Of a DNA stretch of 64,000 nt, positions 53,622 through 62,191 are shown piece after piece. The position numbers were made by a program, and so were the translations under genes. The notes under the pieces were generated by a model. That model worked only from the letters and a program-made list of their open reading frames with translations. It was not told the origin of the DNA and did not search any database. This DNA is from Paraburkholderia atlantica (GTDB lineage: Bacteria; Pseudomonadota; Gammaproteobacteria; Burkholderiales; Burkholderiaceae): assembly GCF_009362785.1 (NCBI RefSeq), contig NZ_WHNQ01000022.1, positions 62,001 through 126,000 of the forward strand, read 5' to 3'. Positions within the stretch are counted from its first letter, which is position 1, and the number at the start of each line of letters is the position of its first letter.

Positions 53622-54710
53622 TCAGTTCGCGCGCCGTCCCGTCGCCCGGTCGAAAAAGTGCAGATGCTGCGCGGGCAGCACGACTTGGAGCGCCTCGCCG
53701 GCGGCCGGGCGATGCGCGTGCGGCAGCCGCGCGGTCACATCGTGCTTGCCCCAGCGGCCGTGCGCGAGATTGTCCGCGCCCAGAATTTCGCAGGAATCGA
53801 CGGTGAGCGTCGCGGACGGTGCGTTGGCCGTGCCCGGGCTCAGATGCTCGGGGCGAATGCCGAGCGTCCATTCGCGGCCCGTCGCAACTTCGCGGCCGAT
53901 CGACGGCACGCCCGCGAGCGGCAGCTTCGGGCCGTTGCCGGCGACGTCGAAGGTCGAGCCGTCGTCGGAAATGCGGCCTTCGAGCAGGTTCATGCCCGGC
54001 GAGCCGATGAAGCTCGCGACGAACACCGTGGCCGGTCGCTCGTAGACTTCGGTCGGCGCGCCGATCTGCTCGGCGTGGCCCTTGTTCATCACGATCACGC
54101 GTTGCGCCAGCGTCATTGCTTCGATCTGATCGTGCGTGACGTACAGGCTCGTGGTCTTGAGCCGCGCATGCAGGCGCTGGATTTCGAGGCGCATCTGCAC
54201 GCGCAGACGCGCGTCGAGATTCGACAGCGGCTCGTCGAACAGAAACACCGCCGGTTCACGCACGATCGCGCGGCCCATCGCGACACGCTGCCGCTGACCG
54301 CCCGACAGCTCGCGCGGCTTGCGCTGCAGCAGCGCGCCGAGTTCGAGAATCTGAGCGGCGGCATCGACGCGCTTCGCGATCTGCGCGCGATCGACGCCCG
54401 CGATCTTCAGCGCGTAGCCCATGTTCTCGGCCACGCTCATATGCGGATACAGCGCGTAGTTCTGGAACACCATCGCGATGTTGCGATCCTTCGGTTCCAG
54501 CTCGTTGACGACCTTGCCCGCGATCGAAATGCTGCCGTCGGAGATGCGCTCGAGGCCGGCGACCATCCGCAGCAACGTCGATTTGCCGCACCCGGACGGG
54601 CCGACCATCACGACGAATTCGCCGTCGGCCACGTCGACGTCGATGCCGTGCAGCACGAACTGTTTGCCGTCGTAGGTTTTCTTAACGCTTTGCAGAGTCA
54701 GTGCAGCCAT
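53622..54710 (-). CDS. ugpC: Glycerol-3-phosphate ABC importer ATPase UgpC
   Basis: 362 aa ATPase of the CUT1 importer type: Walker A GPSGCGKST, signature ELSGGQRQRVAMGRA, Walker B VFLFDEPLSNLD, and a C-terminal TOBE/OB regulatory domain (about 240-355). It drives uptake of sn-glycerol-3-phosphate or glycerophosphodiesters. Last gene of ugpBAEC. Confidence 0.9.
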   Translation of the reverse strand: MAALTLQSVKKTYDGKQFVLHGIDVDVADGEFVVMVGPSGCGKSTLLRMVAGLERISDGSISIAGKVVNELEPKDRNIAMVFQNYALYPHMSVAENMGYALKIAGVDRAQIAKRVDAAAQILELGALLQRKPRELSGGQRQRVAMGRAIVREPAVFLFDEPLSNLDARLRVQMRLEIQRLHARLKTTSLYVTHDQIEAMTLAQRVIVMNKGHAEQIGAPTEVYERPATVFVASFIGSPGMNLLEGRISDDGSTFDVAGNGPKLPLAGVPSIGREVATGREWTLGIRPEHLSPGTANAPSATLTVDSCEILGADNLAHGRWGKHDVTARLPHAHRPAAGEALQVVLPAQHLHFFDRATGRRAN

Positions 54711-54760
54711 GCCGTTCTAGCCTTTAATTTTGAGTGCTTGTCGCAGTCCGCGATGCCGGA

Positions 54761-55606
54761 TCATTTTTCCGAATCCACGAGGCCGCGCACGAACCAGCGC
54801 TGCATCGTCAGCACCACGACGAGCGGCGGCAGCATCGCGAGCAGCGTGGCCGTCATCACCAGGTGCCATTCGGTCGCGGTATCGCCCGAGGCGATCATGC
54901 CTCTGATGCCGATCACCGCGGTGGTCAGCGACTGCTGGCTGGTGATCAGGATCGGCCACAGATACTGGTTCCAGCCGTAGATGAACGTGATCACGAAGAG
55001 GGCGGCCATCGTGGTGCGCGACAGCGGCAGCACCACGTCCCAGAAGAAGCGCAGCGCTCCGGCGCCGTCGATGCGCGCGGCTTCCATCAGCTCGTCCGGC
55101 AGCGTCTTGAAGAACTGGCGGAACAGGAACGTCGCGGTCGCCGACGCGATCAGCGGCAGCGTCAAACCGGTGTACGTATTGCTCAGATGCATCGACGACA
55201 CCACCTGCACGGTCGGAAAAATCCGCACTTCGACCGGCAGCATCAGCGTGATGAAAATCAGCCAGAACGCGGCGGTGCGAAACGGAAAGCGGAAGTAGAC
55301 GATCGCGTACGCGGAGATCATCGACACGGCGATCTTGCCGATCGCGATCACGAGCGCCATCACGAGGCTGTTGAGCAGCATGCGATTGAACGGCGCCGCC
55401 GCATTGCCGGTGCCCTGCGTCCAGATCGTGACGATGTTCTCGAACAGGTGCGTGCTCGGCACGAGCGATAGCGGCACCGTGAACACCTCGTGTTCGCTCA
55501 TCGTCGCCGCGCAGAACGCGACGTACACCGGAAACACCACCAGCGCGACGCCGATGATCAGCACCGCGTGACAGAACAAGTCGAAACCGCGTCGGTTCTC
55601 GATCAT
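54761..55606 (-). CDS. ugpE: Glycerol-3-phosphate ABC importer permease UgpE
   Basis: 281 aa inner-membrane permease with six hydrophobic helices and the EAA motif (ELMEAARIDGAGALRFFWDVV). It starts within the ugpA stop (ATGA). It pairs with UgpA to form the channel. Confidence 0.9.
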   Translation of the reverse strand: MIENRRGFDLFCHAVLIIGVALVVFPVYVAFCAATMSEHEVFTVPLSLVPSTHLFENIVTIWTQGTGNAAAPFNRMLLNSLVMALVIAIGKIAVSMISAYAIVYFRFPFRTAAFWLIFITLMLPVEVRIFPTVQVVSSMHLSNTYTGLTLPLIASATATFLFRQFFKTLPDELMEAARIDGAGALRFFWDVVLPLSRTTMAALFVITFIYGWNQYLWPILITSQQSLTTAVIGIRGMIASGDTATEWHLVMTATLLAMLPPLVVVLTMQRWFVRGLVDSEK

Positions 55607-56487
55607 GAGTATTGAACCCTGCGTTCGATGAAGCGGAATTGCACGACGGTCAGCGCGACGACGATGATCATCAGCACGACCGACTGCGCGCCCGAGCTGC
55701 CGATGTCGAGCCCCTGGAAGCCTTCGGCGAAGATCTTGTAGATCAGCGTACGGGTGGCCTGGCCTGGCCCGCCGCCGGTCGCCGCGTCGATCACGGGGAA
55801 AGTGTCGAAGAACGCGTAGGTGATGTTGATCACCAGCAGAAAGAACGTGGTCGGCGACAGCAGCGGCAGCGCGATGCCGAAGAAGCGCCGCACCGGACCG
55901 GCGCCGTCGATCGCGGCCGCTTCGATCAGCGAGCGCGGAATCGCCTGCAGCCCCGCATAAAAGAACAGGAAGTTATAGCTGATCTGCTGCCAGACCGATG
56001 CGAGGACGACGAGGAACATCGCCTGACCGGGGTTCAGCGCGTGATTCCACACGACGCCGTATTTCGCGAGCGCATACGTAACGAGGCCGATGCTCGGGTT
56101 GAACAGGAACGACCACAGCACCGCGGCAATCGCGGGCGCGACCGCGTACGGCCAGATCAGCAGCGTTTGATAGGCCTTCGCGCCGCGCGTCACGCGGTCC
56201 GCGCAGACCGCGAGCAACAGGGAGATCACGAGGCCCGACACGGTGACGAGCGTGCAGAACACGATCGTCGTGTTGAACGACGCGAGATATAGAGGATCGG
56301 CGAATAGCTGCTTGAAGTTCGCGAGTCCGACGAACTCGCTCGATGTACCGAACGCGTCCTGAGTTTGCGTCGATTGCCAGAGCGCGACGCCGGCCGGCCA
56401 CAGGAAGAACACCAGCGTGATGATCAGCTGCGGCGCGACGAGCAGGTAGGGCAGTGCGCTGGTGCCGAAGTAAGAGCGCTTATCCAT
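55603..56487 (-). CDS. ugpA: Glycerol-3-phosphate ABC importer permease UgpA
   Basis: 294 aa permease with six helices and an EAA loop (SLIEAAAIDGAGPVRRFFGIA). The start at 56487 gives MDKRSYFGTSALPYLLVAP, the usual CUT1 N-terminus; an upstream ATG at 56511 adds 8 residues and cannot be excluded. It overlaps ugpE by 4 bases. Confidence 0.9.
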   Translation of the reverse strand: MDKRSYFGTSALPYLLVAPQLIITLVFFLWPAGVALWQSTQTQDAFGTSSEFVGLANFKQLFADPLYLASFNTTIVFCTLVTVSGLVISLLLAVCADRVTRGAKAYQTLLIWPYAVAPAIAAVLWSFLFNPSIGLVTYALAKYGVVWNHALNPGQAMFLVVLASVWQQISYNFLFFYAGLQAIPRSLIEAAAIDGAGPVRRFFGIALPLLSPTTFFLLVINITYAFFDTFPVIDAATGGGPGQATRTLIYKIFAEGFQGLDIGSSGAQSVVLMIIVVALTVVQFRFIERRVQYS

Positions 56488-56559
56488 CGGGATTTCCAGA
56501 GTGTGCTGCAACGACGGGTTCCGGCGCTCCCGCGCCGGAACCGTGCCAGCAGGCGATGC

Positions 56560-57885
56560 TTAGTTACCGGCCTTCTCGAAGCGGCGCAGCAGGTCGTCGC
56601 CACGCGAGACGGACGAATCGAGCGCCTGTTGCGGCGTCTTCTTCTCCGCCCACACCTGTTCGAGTTCCTCGTCGATCACGGTGCGGATCTGCGGCATGTT
56701 GCCCAGACGCAGGCCCTTCGTGAACGGCAGAGGCGGCTTGTTCAGCATCTGGCGGATGGCGGTGTCGCTGCCCGGGTTCTTGTCGTAGAAGCCCTGCTGG
56801 CGCGTCAGGTCGTACGCGGCGGTCGTGATCGGCAGATAGCCGGTGTCCTGATGCCACTTCGCGGCGACCGGCGCCGTGGCCAGATACGCGAGGAACTGCG
56901 CGACGCCCTTGTAGACGGCCGGGTCCTTGCCCGACAGCACCCACAGGCTTGCCCCGCCGATGATCGCGTTCTGCGGCGCGCCCTTCACGCTGTCGTCGTA
57001 CGGCATCATGCCGGTGCCGAAGTTGAACTTCGCGTATTTCTTGATCGTCGCGAGCGAGCCCGACGAGTTCGTGATGATGCCGCAGTCGCCGCTATAGAAC
57101 TTCGACACCGGTTCGTCCTTGCGGCCCACATAGGTGAAGGTGCCGTCCTTCGCCATGGTCTGCAGGAACTGGATGTGCGCGACTTGCAGCGGCTTGTTGA
57201 ATTCGAGCTGCGCATCCATGCCGTCGAAGCCGTTGTTACGCGACGCGAACGGCGCCGCATGCCACGCGCTGTAGTTCTCGAGCTGAATCCAGCTCTGCCA
57301 GCCCGACGAGTAGCCGCACGACATGCCCGAGGCCTTCAGCTTCTGCGCATCGGCGTGCAACTCGGCCCAGGTCTTCGGCGGCTGGTTCGGATCGAGGCCG
57401 GCCTTCTTGAACGCATCCTTGTTGTAGTACAGCACCGGCGTCGAGCTGTTGAATGGCATCGAGATCAGTTCGCCGGTCTTCGAGTCGCTGTAATAGCTGG
57501 CGATGGTCGGCACGAAGGCCTTCTGGTCGAGCGGCACGCCCGCGTCCTTGAATACCTGCGTGACCGGGACGATGGCTTTCTTCGCCTGCATCATCGTCGC
57601 GGTGCCGACTTCGTAGACCTGCAGGATCGCCGGTGCGTTGCCGCTGCGATAGGCGGCGATGCCGGCGGCGAGGGTCTGGTCGTAGGTGCCCTTGAACACG
57701 GGCACGATCTTGTAGTCGCTCTGCGATTTGTTGAAGTCGTTCGCGATGTCGTTCAGACGTTCGCCCAGGGCGGCTTCCATCGCATGCCAGAACTGGATTT
57801 CGGTCGCGGCATGAGCCGCCTGGCTGACGCCGAAGCTCAATACGGCGGCGACGGATAGTGAACGGAACAGCGGCTTGTAATTCAT
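56560..57885 (-). CDS. ugpB: Glycerol-3-phosphate binding protein UgpB
   Basis: 441 aa periplasmic solute-binding protein with a signal peptide (cleaved after AHA, about residue 26) and the UgpB core ATEIQFWHAMEAALGERLND, FNSSTPVLYYNKDAF, and CGYSSGWQSWIQLENYSAWH, which lines the ligand site. AGGAGA lies before the ATG at 57885. It is the first gene of ugpBAEC. Confidence 0.93.
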   Translation of the reverse strand: MNYKPLFRSLSVAAVLSFGVSQAAHAATEIQFWHAMEAALGERLNDIANDFNKSQSDYKIVPVFKGTYDQTLAAGIAAYRSGNAPAILQVYEVGTATMMQAKKAIVPVTQVFKDAGVPLDQKAFVPTIASYYSDSKTGELISMPFNSSTPVLYYNKDAFKKAGLDPNQPPKTWAELHADAQKLKASGMSCGYSSGWQSWIQLENYSAWHAAPFASRNNGFDGMDAQLEFNKPLQVAHIQFLQTMAKDGTFTYVGRKDEPVSKFYSGDCGIITNSSGSLATIKKYAKFNFGTGMMPYDDSVKGAPQNAIIGGASLWVLSGKDPAVYKGVAQFLAYLATAPVAAKWHQDTGYLPITTAAYDLTRQQGFYDKNPGSDTAIRQMLNKPPLPFTKGLRLGNMPQIRTVIDEELEQVWAEKKTPQQALDSSVSRGDDLLRRFEKAGN

Positions 57886-58188
57886 CGATTTATCTCCTGT
57901 TCGTAAGGGCGCGGACGCGAATCGCGCGATTCTAGTTGTGTTCGATGACATTCCGGCGTCGGATGCCGTGCGGCGCGGACCATGGGTGGCGGCGCGCCGG
58001 AAGCCGAAATTTAGCATTGGCTGTCACAGAAAGGAAATGAATGGGCGGTGGTTCGGGAAGATCGCGGGCGATTCAGAGCATGGCGAGGTGCCGCATGGAT
58101 GTATTCCGCGACTATCACCACTTTTGACATTCGCCCATCTGTCTATGCCGTAAGCTCGATCGCTCGAACTGGTATTGAGGTGTCTAAC
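57886..58188. other. Divergent gap between ugpB and the Tlde1-like gene
   Basis: 303 bp. It contains a perfect 14-bp palindrome GAATCGCGCGATTC (57919-57932) overlapping a minus-strand TAGAAT (57934-57929), a possible ugp operator and -10. On the plus strand a perfect TTGACA (58124-58129) has no good -10 at the usual distance. A 39-codon frame from 58036 has a fair ribosome site but no other support. Confidence 0.55.
57919..57934 (-). promoter_or_regulatory. Candidate ugp -10 and overlapping palindrome
   Basis: Minus-strand TAGAAT (57934-57929) overlaps the palindrome GAATCGCGCGATTC (57919-57932), suggesting an operator. No acceptable -35 was found and no Pho box was recognised. Confidence 0.35.
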
Positions 58189-58431
58189 ATGACTTGGACG
58201 CACAGCCAGAGTTCGGGAACCCTGTCCCGAGACGGTAGCTTGGTCGCTCGCGGATACTCGGGTCATGGCGCGGGCAAAAACAATCCCGTTATGCAGGCGG
58301 TCCGATCCGTTGGGCCGATACCGGAAGGTCATCCGGGTAGCGGGTCGAACGGATGCATCGTCATTTCAGACCGCATCGTCCGCGAACGAGTCTGGTCAAG
58401 TGGTGACCGACAGCTTCGGGTAGAACGATGA
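58189..58431 (+). pseudogene. Shortened Tlde1-like L,D-transpeptidase-fold effector (DUF2778)
   Basis: 80 residues starting MTWTHSQSSGTLSRDG, then ARGYSGHGAGKNNPVMQAVR and SVGPIPEG, the N-terminal half of DUF2778/Tlde1 proteins, which are type VI secretion toxins acting on peptidoglycan. It then jumps at residue 47 to HPGSGSNGCIV, the catalytic-Cys motif (Cys56), and ends RQLRVER. Family members have roughly 40-50 residues between these blocks, including the catalytic His (HGDN-type motif); that segment is absent here with the frame kept. The stop overlaps the next gene's start (ATGA). It is likely an inactivated effector; a shorter functional variant is less likely. Confidence 0.7.
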
Positions 58432-58904
58432 AAAAACTTCTTGCGGTCATGATCTTGGGGTGTGCGTCAGGAGCAGTGGGGGCCGTGCAAGGCAACACTC
58501 CTGCTGAGGTATCGGCGGCGATTGGCCGGCAAGGGGCGGGCGCGTTTCTCAGGTCGCTGGACGAAGCAGCTGTCGATCGGCTTTTCGAACGGATTGGAAC
58601 AGGTCGCGCAGATTGGGTTGCACTTGCGCCCAAACTGGCCGTAGCGGCCGACGGCGCGAACGCGGAAGGTTTAGGGATCGCTCTTGCCTATGCGTTGCCG
58701 AGGAATCCCGCGGCTGTGTTGAAGGTCGCAGACCCGGTCGAGGGCGGTAGCCACATTCTGGCGTTACCCCGTGTGTGCGGCATTCCGTTTATTGACGATG
58801 TGCCGAAAAACTACAAGTCCAAAGCATTGCACGCTGTCTCGGCGGTCACCACTGCAAATCCGCACATCAAGGCCCGTTGTCTCGACGCGTTGCGCAAGTC
58901 GTAG
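58428..58904 (+). CDS. Exported protein, candidate immunity partner of the Tlde1-like effector
   Basis: 158 aa. It begins MKKLLAVMILGCASGAVGAV, a Sec signal peptide of about 19 residues, so the product is periplasmic. The mature part is helix-rich with three Cys-bearing spots (VCGIPFIDD, ARCLDALRK). I do not recognise the family. Translation is coupled to the Tlde1-like gene by a 4-base overlap. Immunity proteins of Tlde1 toxins act in the periplasm, so an immunity role is a reasonable inference. Confidence 0.65.
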   Translation: MKKLLAVMILGCASGAVGAVQGNTPAEVSAAIGRQGAGAFLRSLDEAAVDRLFERIGTGRADWVALAPKLAVAADGANAEGLGIALAYALPRNPAAVLKVADPVEGGSHILALPRVCGIPFIDDVPKNYKSKALHAVSAVTTANPHIKARCLDALRKS

Positions 58905-58913
58905 CGCGCAATC

Positions 58914-58950
58914 AAAAAAGGCCCGCAACCCTGGAGGGTTCGCGGGCCTT
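58914..58950. terminator. Terminator after ychF (and after the exported protein gene)
   Basis: A long hairpin (AAGGCCCGC-AACCCT / AGGGTT-C-GCGGGCCTT, one bulged base, 2-nt loop) followed on the minus strand by six T residues. It serves ychF mainly; the opposite strand lacks a T-run beyond two. Confidence 0.85.
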
Positions 58951-58982
58951 ACTCGCGCAGCGCAGTGTGCGCCGCTTCGCGC

Positions 58983-60077
58983 TTACACGTTGAACAGGAA
59001 GTTCATCACGTCGCCATCGTGCACGACGTACTCCTTGCCTTCCGCGCGCATCTTGCCGGCTTCCTTCGCGCCTTGTTCACCCTTGTAGGTGATGTAGTCG
59101 GCGAAGCTGATCGTCTGCGCGCGGATGAAGCCGCGCTCGAAGTCGGTGTGGATCGCGCCGGCCGCCTTCGGCGCCGTATCGCCGATGTGGATCGTCCACG
59201 CGCGCACTTCCTTCACGCCGGCCGTGAAGTAGGTGTGCAGGCCGAGCAGCTTGTAGCCCGCGCGGATCACGCGGTTCAGGCCCGGCTCTTCCATGCCCAT
59301 GTCGGCGAGGAAGACTTCCATGTCGGCTTCGTCGAGGTCGGCGATGTCCGCTTCGACCGCGGCGCACACGGCCACGACCGGCGAGCCTTCCGCGGCCGCG
59401 AACTTCATGACCGCGTCGAGGTGCGGATTGTTCTCGAAGCCGTCTTCCTTCACGTTGGCGACATACATCGTCGGCTTCGCGGTGATCAGGCAGAAGGGCT
59501 TGAGCGTGGCCTTTTCTTCATCGCTCAGATCGAGCGCGCGGACCGGCTTCGCCTGGTCGAGTTGCGCGCGGACCTTCTCCAGCACCGCCGCGTTCTTCAC
59601 GGCTTCCTTGTCGTTGCCAGACTTGGCCGCCTTGGAATAGCGCGCGAGCGCCTTTTCGACGGTGCCGAGGTCGGCAAGCGCGAGTTCGGTGTTGATCACC
59701 TCGATGTCCGACAGCGGATCGACCTTGTTCGCGACGTGAATCACGTTGTCGTCCTCGAAGCAGCGCACGACGTGCGTGATCGCATCGGTTTCGCGGATGT
59801 TCGCGAGGAACTGGTTGCCGAGGCCTTCGCCCTTGCTCGCGCCGGCCACCAGACCCGCGATATCGACGAACTCGACCACCGCCGGCAGGATGCGCTCCGG
59901 CTTGACGATTTCGGCAAGCGCCTTCAGACGGGTGTCCGGCACCTCGACGATGCCGACGTTCGGCTCGATGGTGCAGAACGGGTAGTTCTCAGCGGAGATG
60001 CCCGCCTTCGTGAGTGCGTTGAACAGGGTGGACTTGCCGACGTTAGGCAGGCCGACGATGCCGCATTGGAGGCTCAT
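58983..60077 (-). CDS. ychF: Ribosome-binding ATPase YchF
   Basis: 364 aa Obg-like ATPase. P-loop IVGLPNVGKSTLFNALTKAG at the N-terminus, switch region DIAGLVAGASKGEGLGNQFL, a coiled-coil insertion (about 120-200), and a C-terminal TGS domain (about 280-364, ending MNFLFNV). It binds ATP rather than GTP and associates with ribosomes. Confidence 0.96.
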   Translation of the reverse strand: MSLQCGIVGLPNVGKSTLFNALTKAGISAENYPFCTIEPNVGIVEVPDTRLKALAEIVKPERILPAVVEFVDIAGLVAGASKGEGLGNQFLANIRETDAITHVVRCFEDDNVIHVANKVDPLSDIEVINTELALADLGTVEKALARYSKAAKSGNDKEAVKNAAVLEKVRAQLDQAKPVRALDLSDEEKATLKPFCLITAKPTMYVANVKEDGFENNPHLDAVMKFAAAEGSPVVAVCAAVEADIADLDEADMEVFLADMGMEEPGLNRVIRAGYKLLGLHTYFTAGVKEVRAWTIHIGDTAPKAAGAIHTDFERGFIRAQTISFADYITYKGEQGAKEAGKMRAEGKEYVVHDGDVMNFLFNV

Positions 60078-60346
60078 GGAAATCCTTCAGTGAATCAGTA
60101 GGTTGCGTGATGCGCTCGACGCTGCGCGCGGATTCGGAAAGCCTTCGCGTAAGGTGGGGTGCGGCAGGCTCAGCGGAGCGGACAAGTCACCGAATCGGGG
60201 CGTTGGCTCGACGATTGAGTGCGAGTTTTCACGAAAAATGCAATTGTAACCCGTTCGCCCGCGCGTACCGGGCGGCGCATTTGCGCATAGCCACTGTAGA
60301 ATCGTCAGTTCAGAGCCGGTAGAGCTCCATTTCCGGGGGGGCCAGC

Positions 60347-60715
60347 GTGCGAATGATGAGATGGGTCGGGATCGGCGTCGCCGCCGCGATCGTGGTCGGC
60401 GTGGTCGCTGCATGGGTCGCGCCGAATTTCGACGAAGCGCAGGCCACCACAGACCGTCAGACGATCGACTGTTTGTCGACCCACCTGTCGCACGAAGATC
60501 GCGCCGACATCGCGCGGTTCGCCGACAAGAACGACTACGACTCGCTGTGGGGCGTGTTCGACCGCGTGTTCCCCGACTGCGCGGTGCGCAGCGATCAGCG
60601 CGATCGCAAGGCCGAGCTCGAAGCGGCCGCATGGCGCAACCTCTCGGCCGATCGCGATTTCATGCGCATGCGCGAGGCGAATGCGGCGCTCGCGGCGAGC
60701 GCCGCGACGCGTTAG
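60347..60715 (+). CDS. Small membrane-anchored protein of unknown function
   Basis: 122 aa with an N-terminal hydrophobic anchor (about 6-25) and a charged helical remainder (TDRQTIDCLSTHLSHEDRAD, AWRNLSADRDFMRMREAN). The GTG at 60347 is preceded by a G-rich ribosome site; ATGs at 60353 and 60356 are alternatives. No family recognised. It lies upstream of the flavin hydroxylase in the same direction. Confidence 0.65.
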   Translation: MRMMRWVGIGVAAAIVVGVVAAWVAPNFDEAQATTDRQTIDCLSTHLSHEDRADIARFADKNDYDSLWGVFDRVFPDCAVRSDQRDRKAELEAAAWRNLSADRDFMRMREANAALAASAATR

Positions 60716-60789
60716 CACGAGCCATCGGGGGCCCGCGCACCGAGCCCGAATGCCGCGCCCGTCGATCCGTCCCCCGCACCCCCCGCGGC

Positions 60790-60795
60790 TATAAT
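60790..60795 (+). promoter_or_regulatory. TATAAT seven bases before the hydroxylase ATG
   Basis: A perfect -10 hexamer lies at 60790-60795 and the ATG at 60802. If used, transcription would start at or next to the A of the ATG. No -35 or ribosome site is recognisable. Confidence 0.5.
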
Positions 60796-60801
60796 GCGCG
60801 C

Positions 60802-61974
60802 ATGAACGCACACCACCAGACCTTTGATGCCGCCGTGATCGGCGGCGGGCTCGTCGGCAAGACCGCGGCGCTCGCGCTCACGCAAGCCGGACTGCGCGTC
60901 GCACTGCTGGCGCAGCCTTGTGCGGCGCTGCCCGCCGGTGCTGCCTTCGACTCGCGCGTCTATGCGTTGTCGTCGAGTTCGCAGGCCTTGCTCGAACGGC
61001 TGCGGGTCTGGCAGGCGCTCGATCACACCCGGCTCGGTCCGGTCTACGACATGCGCGTCTACGGCGACGCGCACGCCGAGTTGCATTTCTCCGCGTTTCA
61101 GGCATCGGTGCCGCAGCTTGCGTGGATCGTCGAGTCGTCGGTGATCGAGCGCGCGCTCGATGCCGCGCTGCGCTTCCAGCCGAACCTCACGTGGATCGAC
61201 ACGCGCGCGCAGGCTCTCGATTTCTCCGTCGACAGCGCGAGCGTCGGGCTCGCGAACGGCAACGTGCTCGAAGCGGATCTGGTAGTCGGCGCGGACGGCG
61301 CGCACTCGTGGGTGCGCGCGCAGATCGGCTCGAAGATGGTGCGGCGCGACTACCGGCAGATCGGCGTCGTCGCCAATTTCAAGGCTGCCAAGCCGCACGG
61401 CGAAACCGCGTACCAATGGTTCCGCGACGGCGAGATCATCGCGTTGCTGCCGATGCCGGACGGCCACGTGTCGCTAGTCTGGTCGGCCCGCACCGAACAC
61501 GCCGAGCAATTGCTCGCGCTCGATCCCGAGCGGCTCGCCGCCGAAGTCGAGCACGTGAGCGGTGAACAGTTCGGCGCGCTCGAGTGCGTGACGCCCGCGC
61601 AGGGCTTCCCGCTCGCGTTGCAGACCGTGGACCGGCTGGTCGCGCCGCGTGTCGCGCTGGTCGGCGATGCCGCGCATCTGATCCACCCGCTGGCGGGGCA
61701 GGGCATGAACCTCGGCTTGCGCGACGTCGCCGCGCTAGCGAGCACGATCGGCGGCAAGGAGTCGTTTCGCGATCTCGGCGACATGGTGCTGCTGCGTCGC
61801 TACGAACGCGCGCGCCGCGAAGACATTCGCGCGCTGATGATCGCCACCGACGGCCTGCAGAAACTGTTTTCGGTCCCCGGTCCGCTCGCGCGCGCCGTGC
61901 GCAACACCGGCATGGCGTTCGTCGGCGCGCAGCCATTCATCAAGCGCTGGCTCGTGTCGGCCGCGCTGGGGTAA
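60802..61974 (+). CDS. UbiH/UbiF/Coq6-type FAD monooxygenase
   Basis: 390 aa flavin hydroxylase of the ubiquinone-biosynthesis type. Motifs: FAD-binding DAAVIGGGLVGKTAALALTQ, middle motif VVGADGAHSWVR, and GDAAHLIHPLAGQGMNLGLRD near residue 290, which is the family signature. The ring position it hydroxylates cannot be told. The start at 60802 gives MNAHHQTFDAAVI. Confidence 0.9.
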   Translation: MNAHHQTFDAAVIGGGLVGKTAALALTQAGLRVALLAQPCAALPAGAAFDSRVYALSSSSQALLERLRVWQALDHTRLGPVYDMRVYGDAHAELHFSAFQASVPQLAWIVESSVIERALDAALRFQPNLTWIDTRAQALDFSVDSASVGLANGNVLEADLVVGADGAHSWVRAQIGSKMVRRDYRQIGVVANFKAAKPHGETAYQWFRDGEIIALLPMPDGHVSLVWSARTEHAEQLLALDPERLAAEVEHVSGEQFGALECVTPAQGFPLALQTVDRLVAPRVALVGDAAHLIHPLAGQGMNLGLRDVAALASTIGGKESFRDLGDMVLLRRYERARREDIRALMIATDGLQKLFSVPGPLARAVRNTGMAFVGAQPFIKRWLVSAALG

Positions 61975-62191
61975 ACCGCAACGAGGCGTCGTGCGGATAG
62001 CCGATGGCCGGTCACGGGCGCCCGGGACAGGTATCATGACCGGATCGACGCGCTGCGATCCGCCCCTTATCCGGCCCTTATCCGACCCCGATCGAACCTG
62101 ATCGAGCCTGATTGAACCGATAGGCGGCCAAAGCGCGCGGCCGGAAAGTAACAAATGCGCAGGTGCGCGAATGACCCCCCAGGACTCCAGC

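Noticed and set aside
53325..54980. Plus-strand frame of 551 codons
   Set aside because: It lies antisense to ugpC and part of ugpE and shows only shadow composition.
58124..58152. Complete promoter for the Tlde1-like gene
   Set aside because: TTGACA is perfect but no -10 hexamer falls at 16-18 bases; TATGCC is only 14 bases away.
58036..58153. 39-codon frame upstream of the Tlde1-like gene with an AAGGA site
   Set aside because: It is short, has no conserved features and no downstream coupling. It is kept only as a remark in the gap entry.
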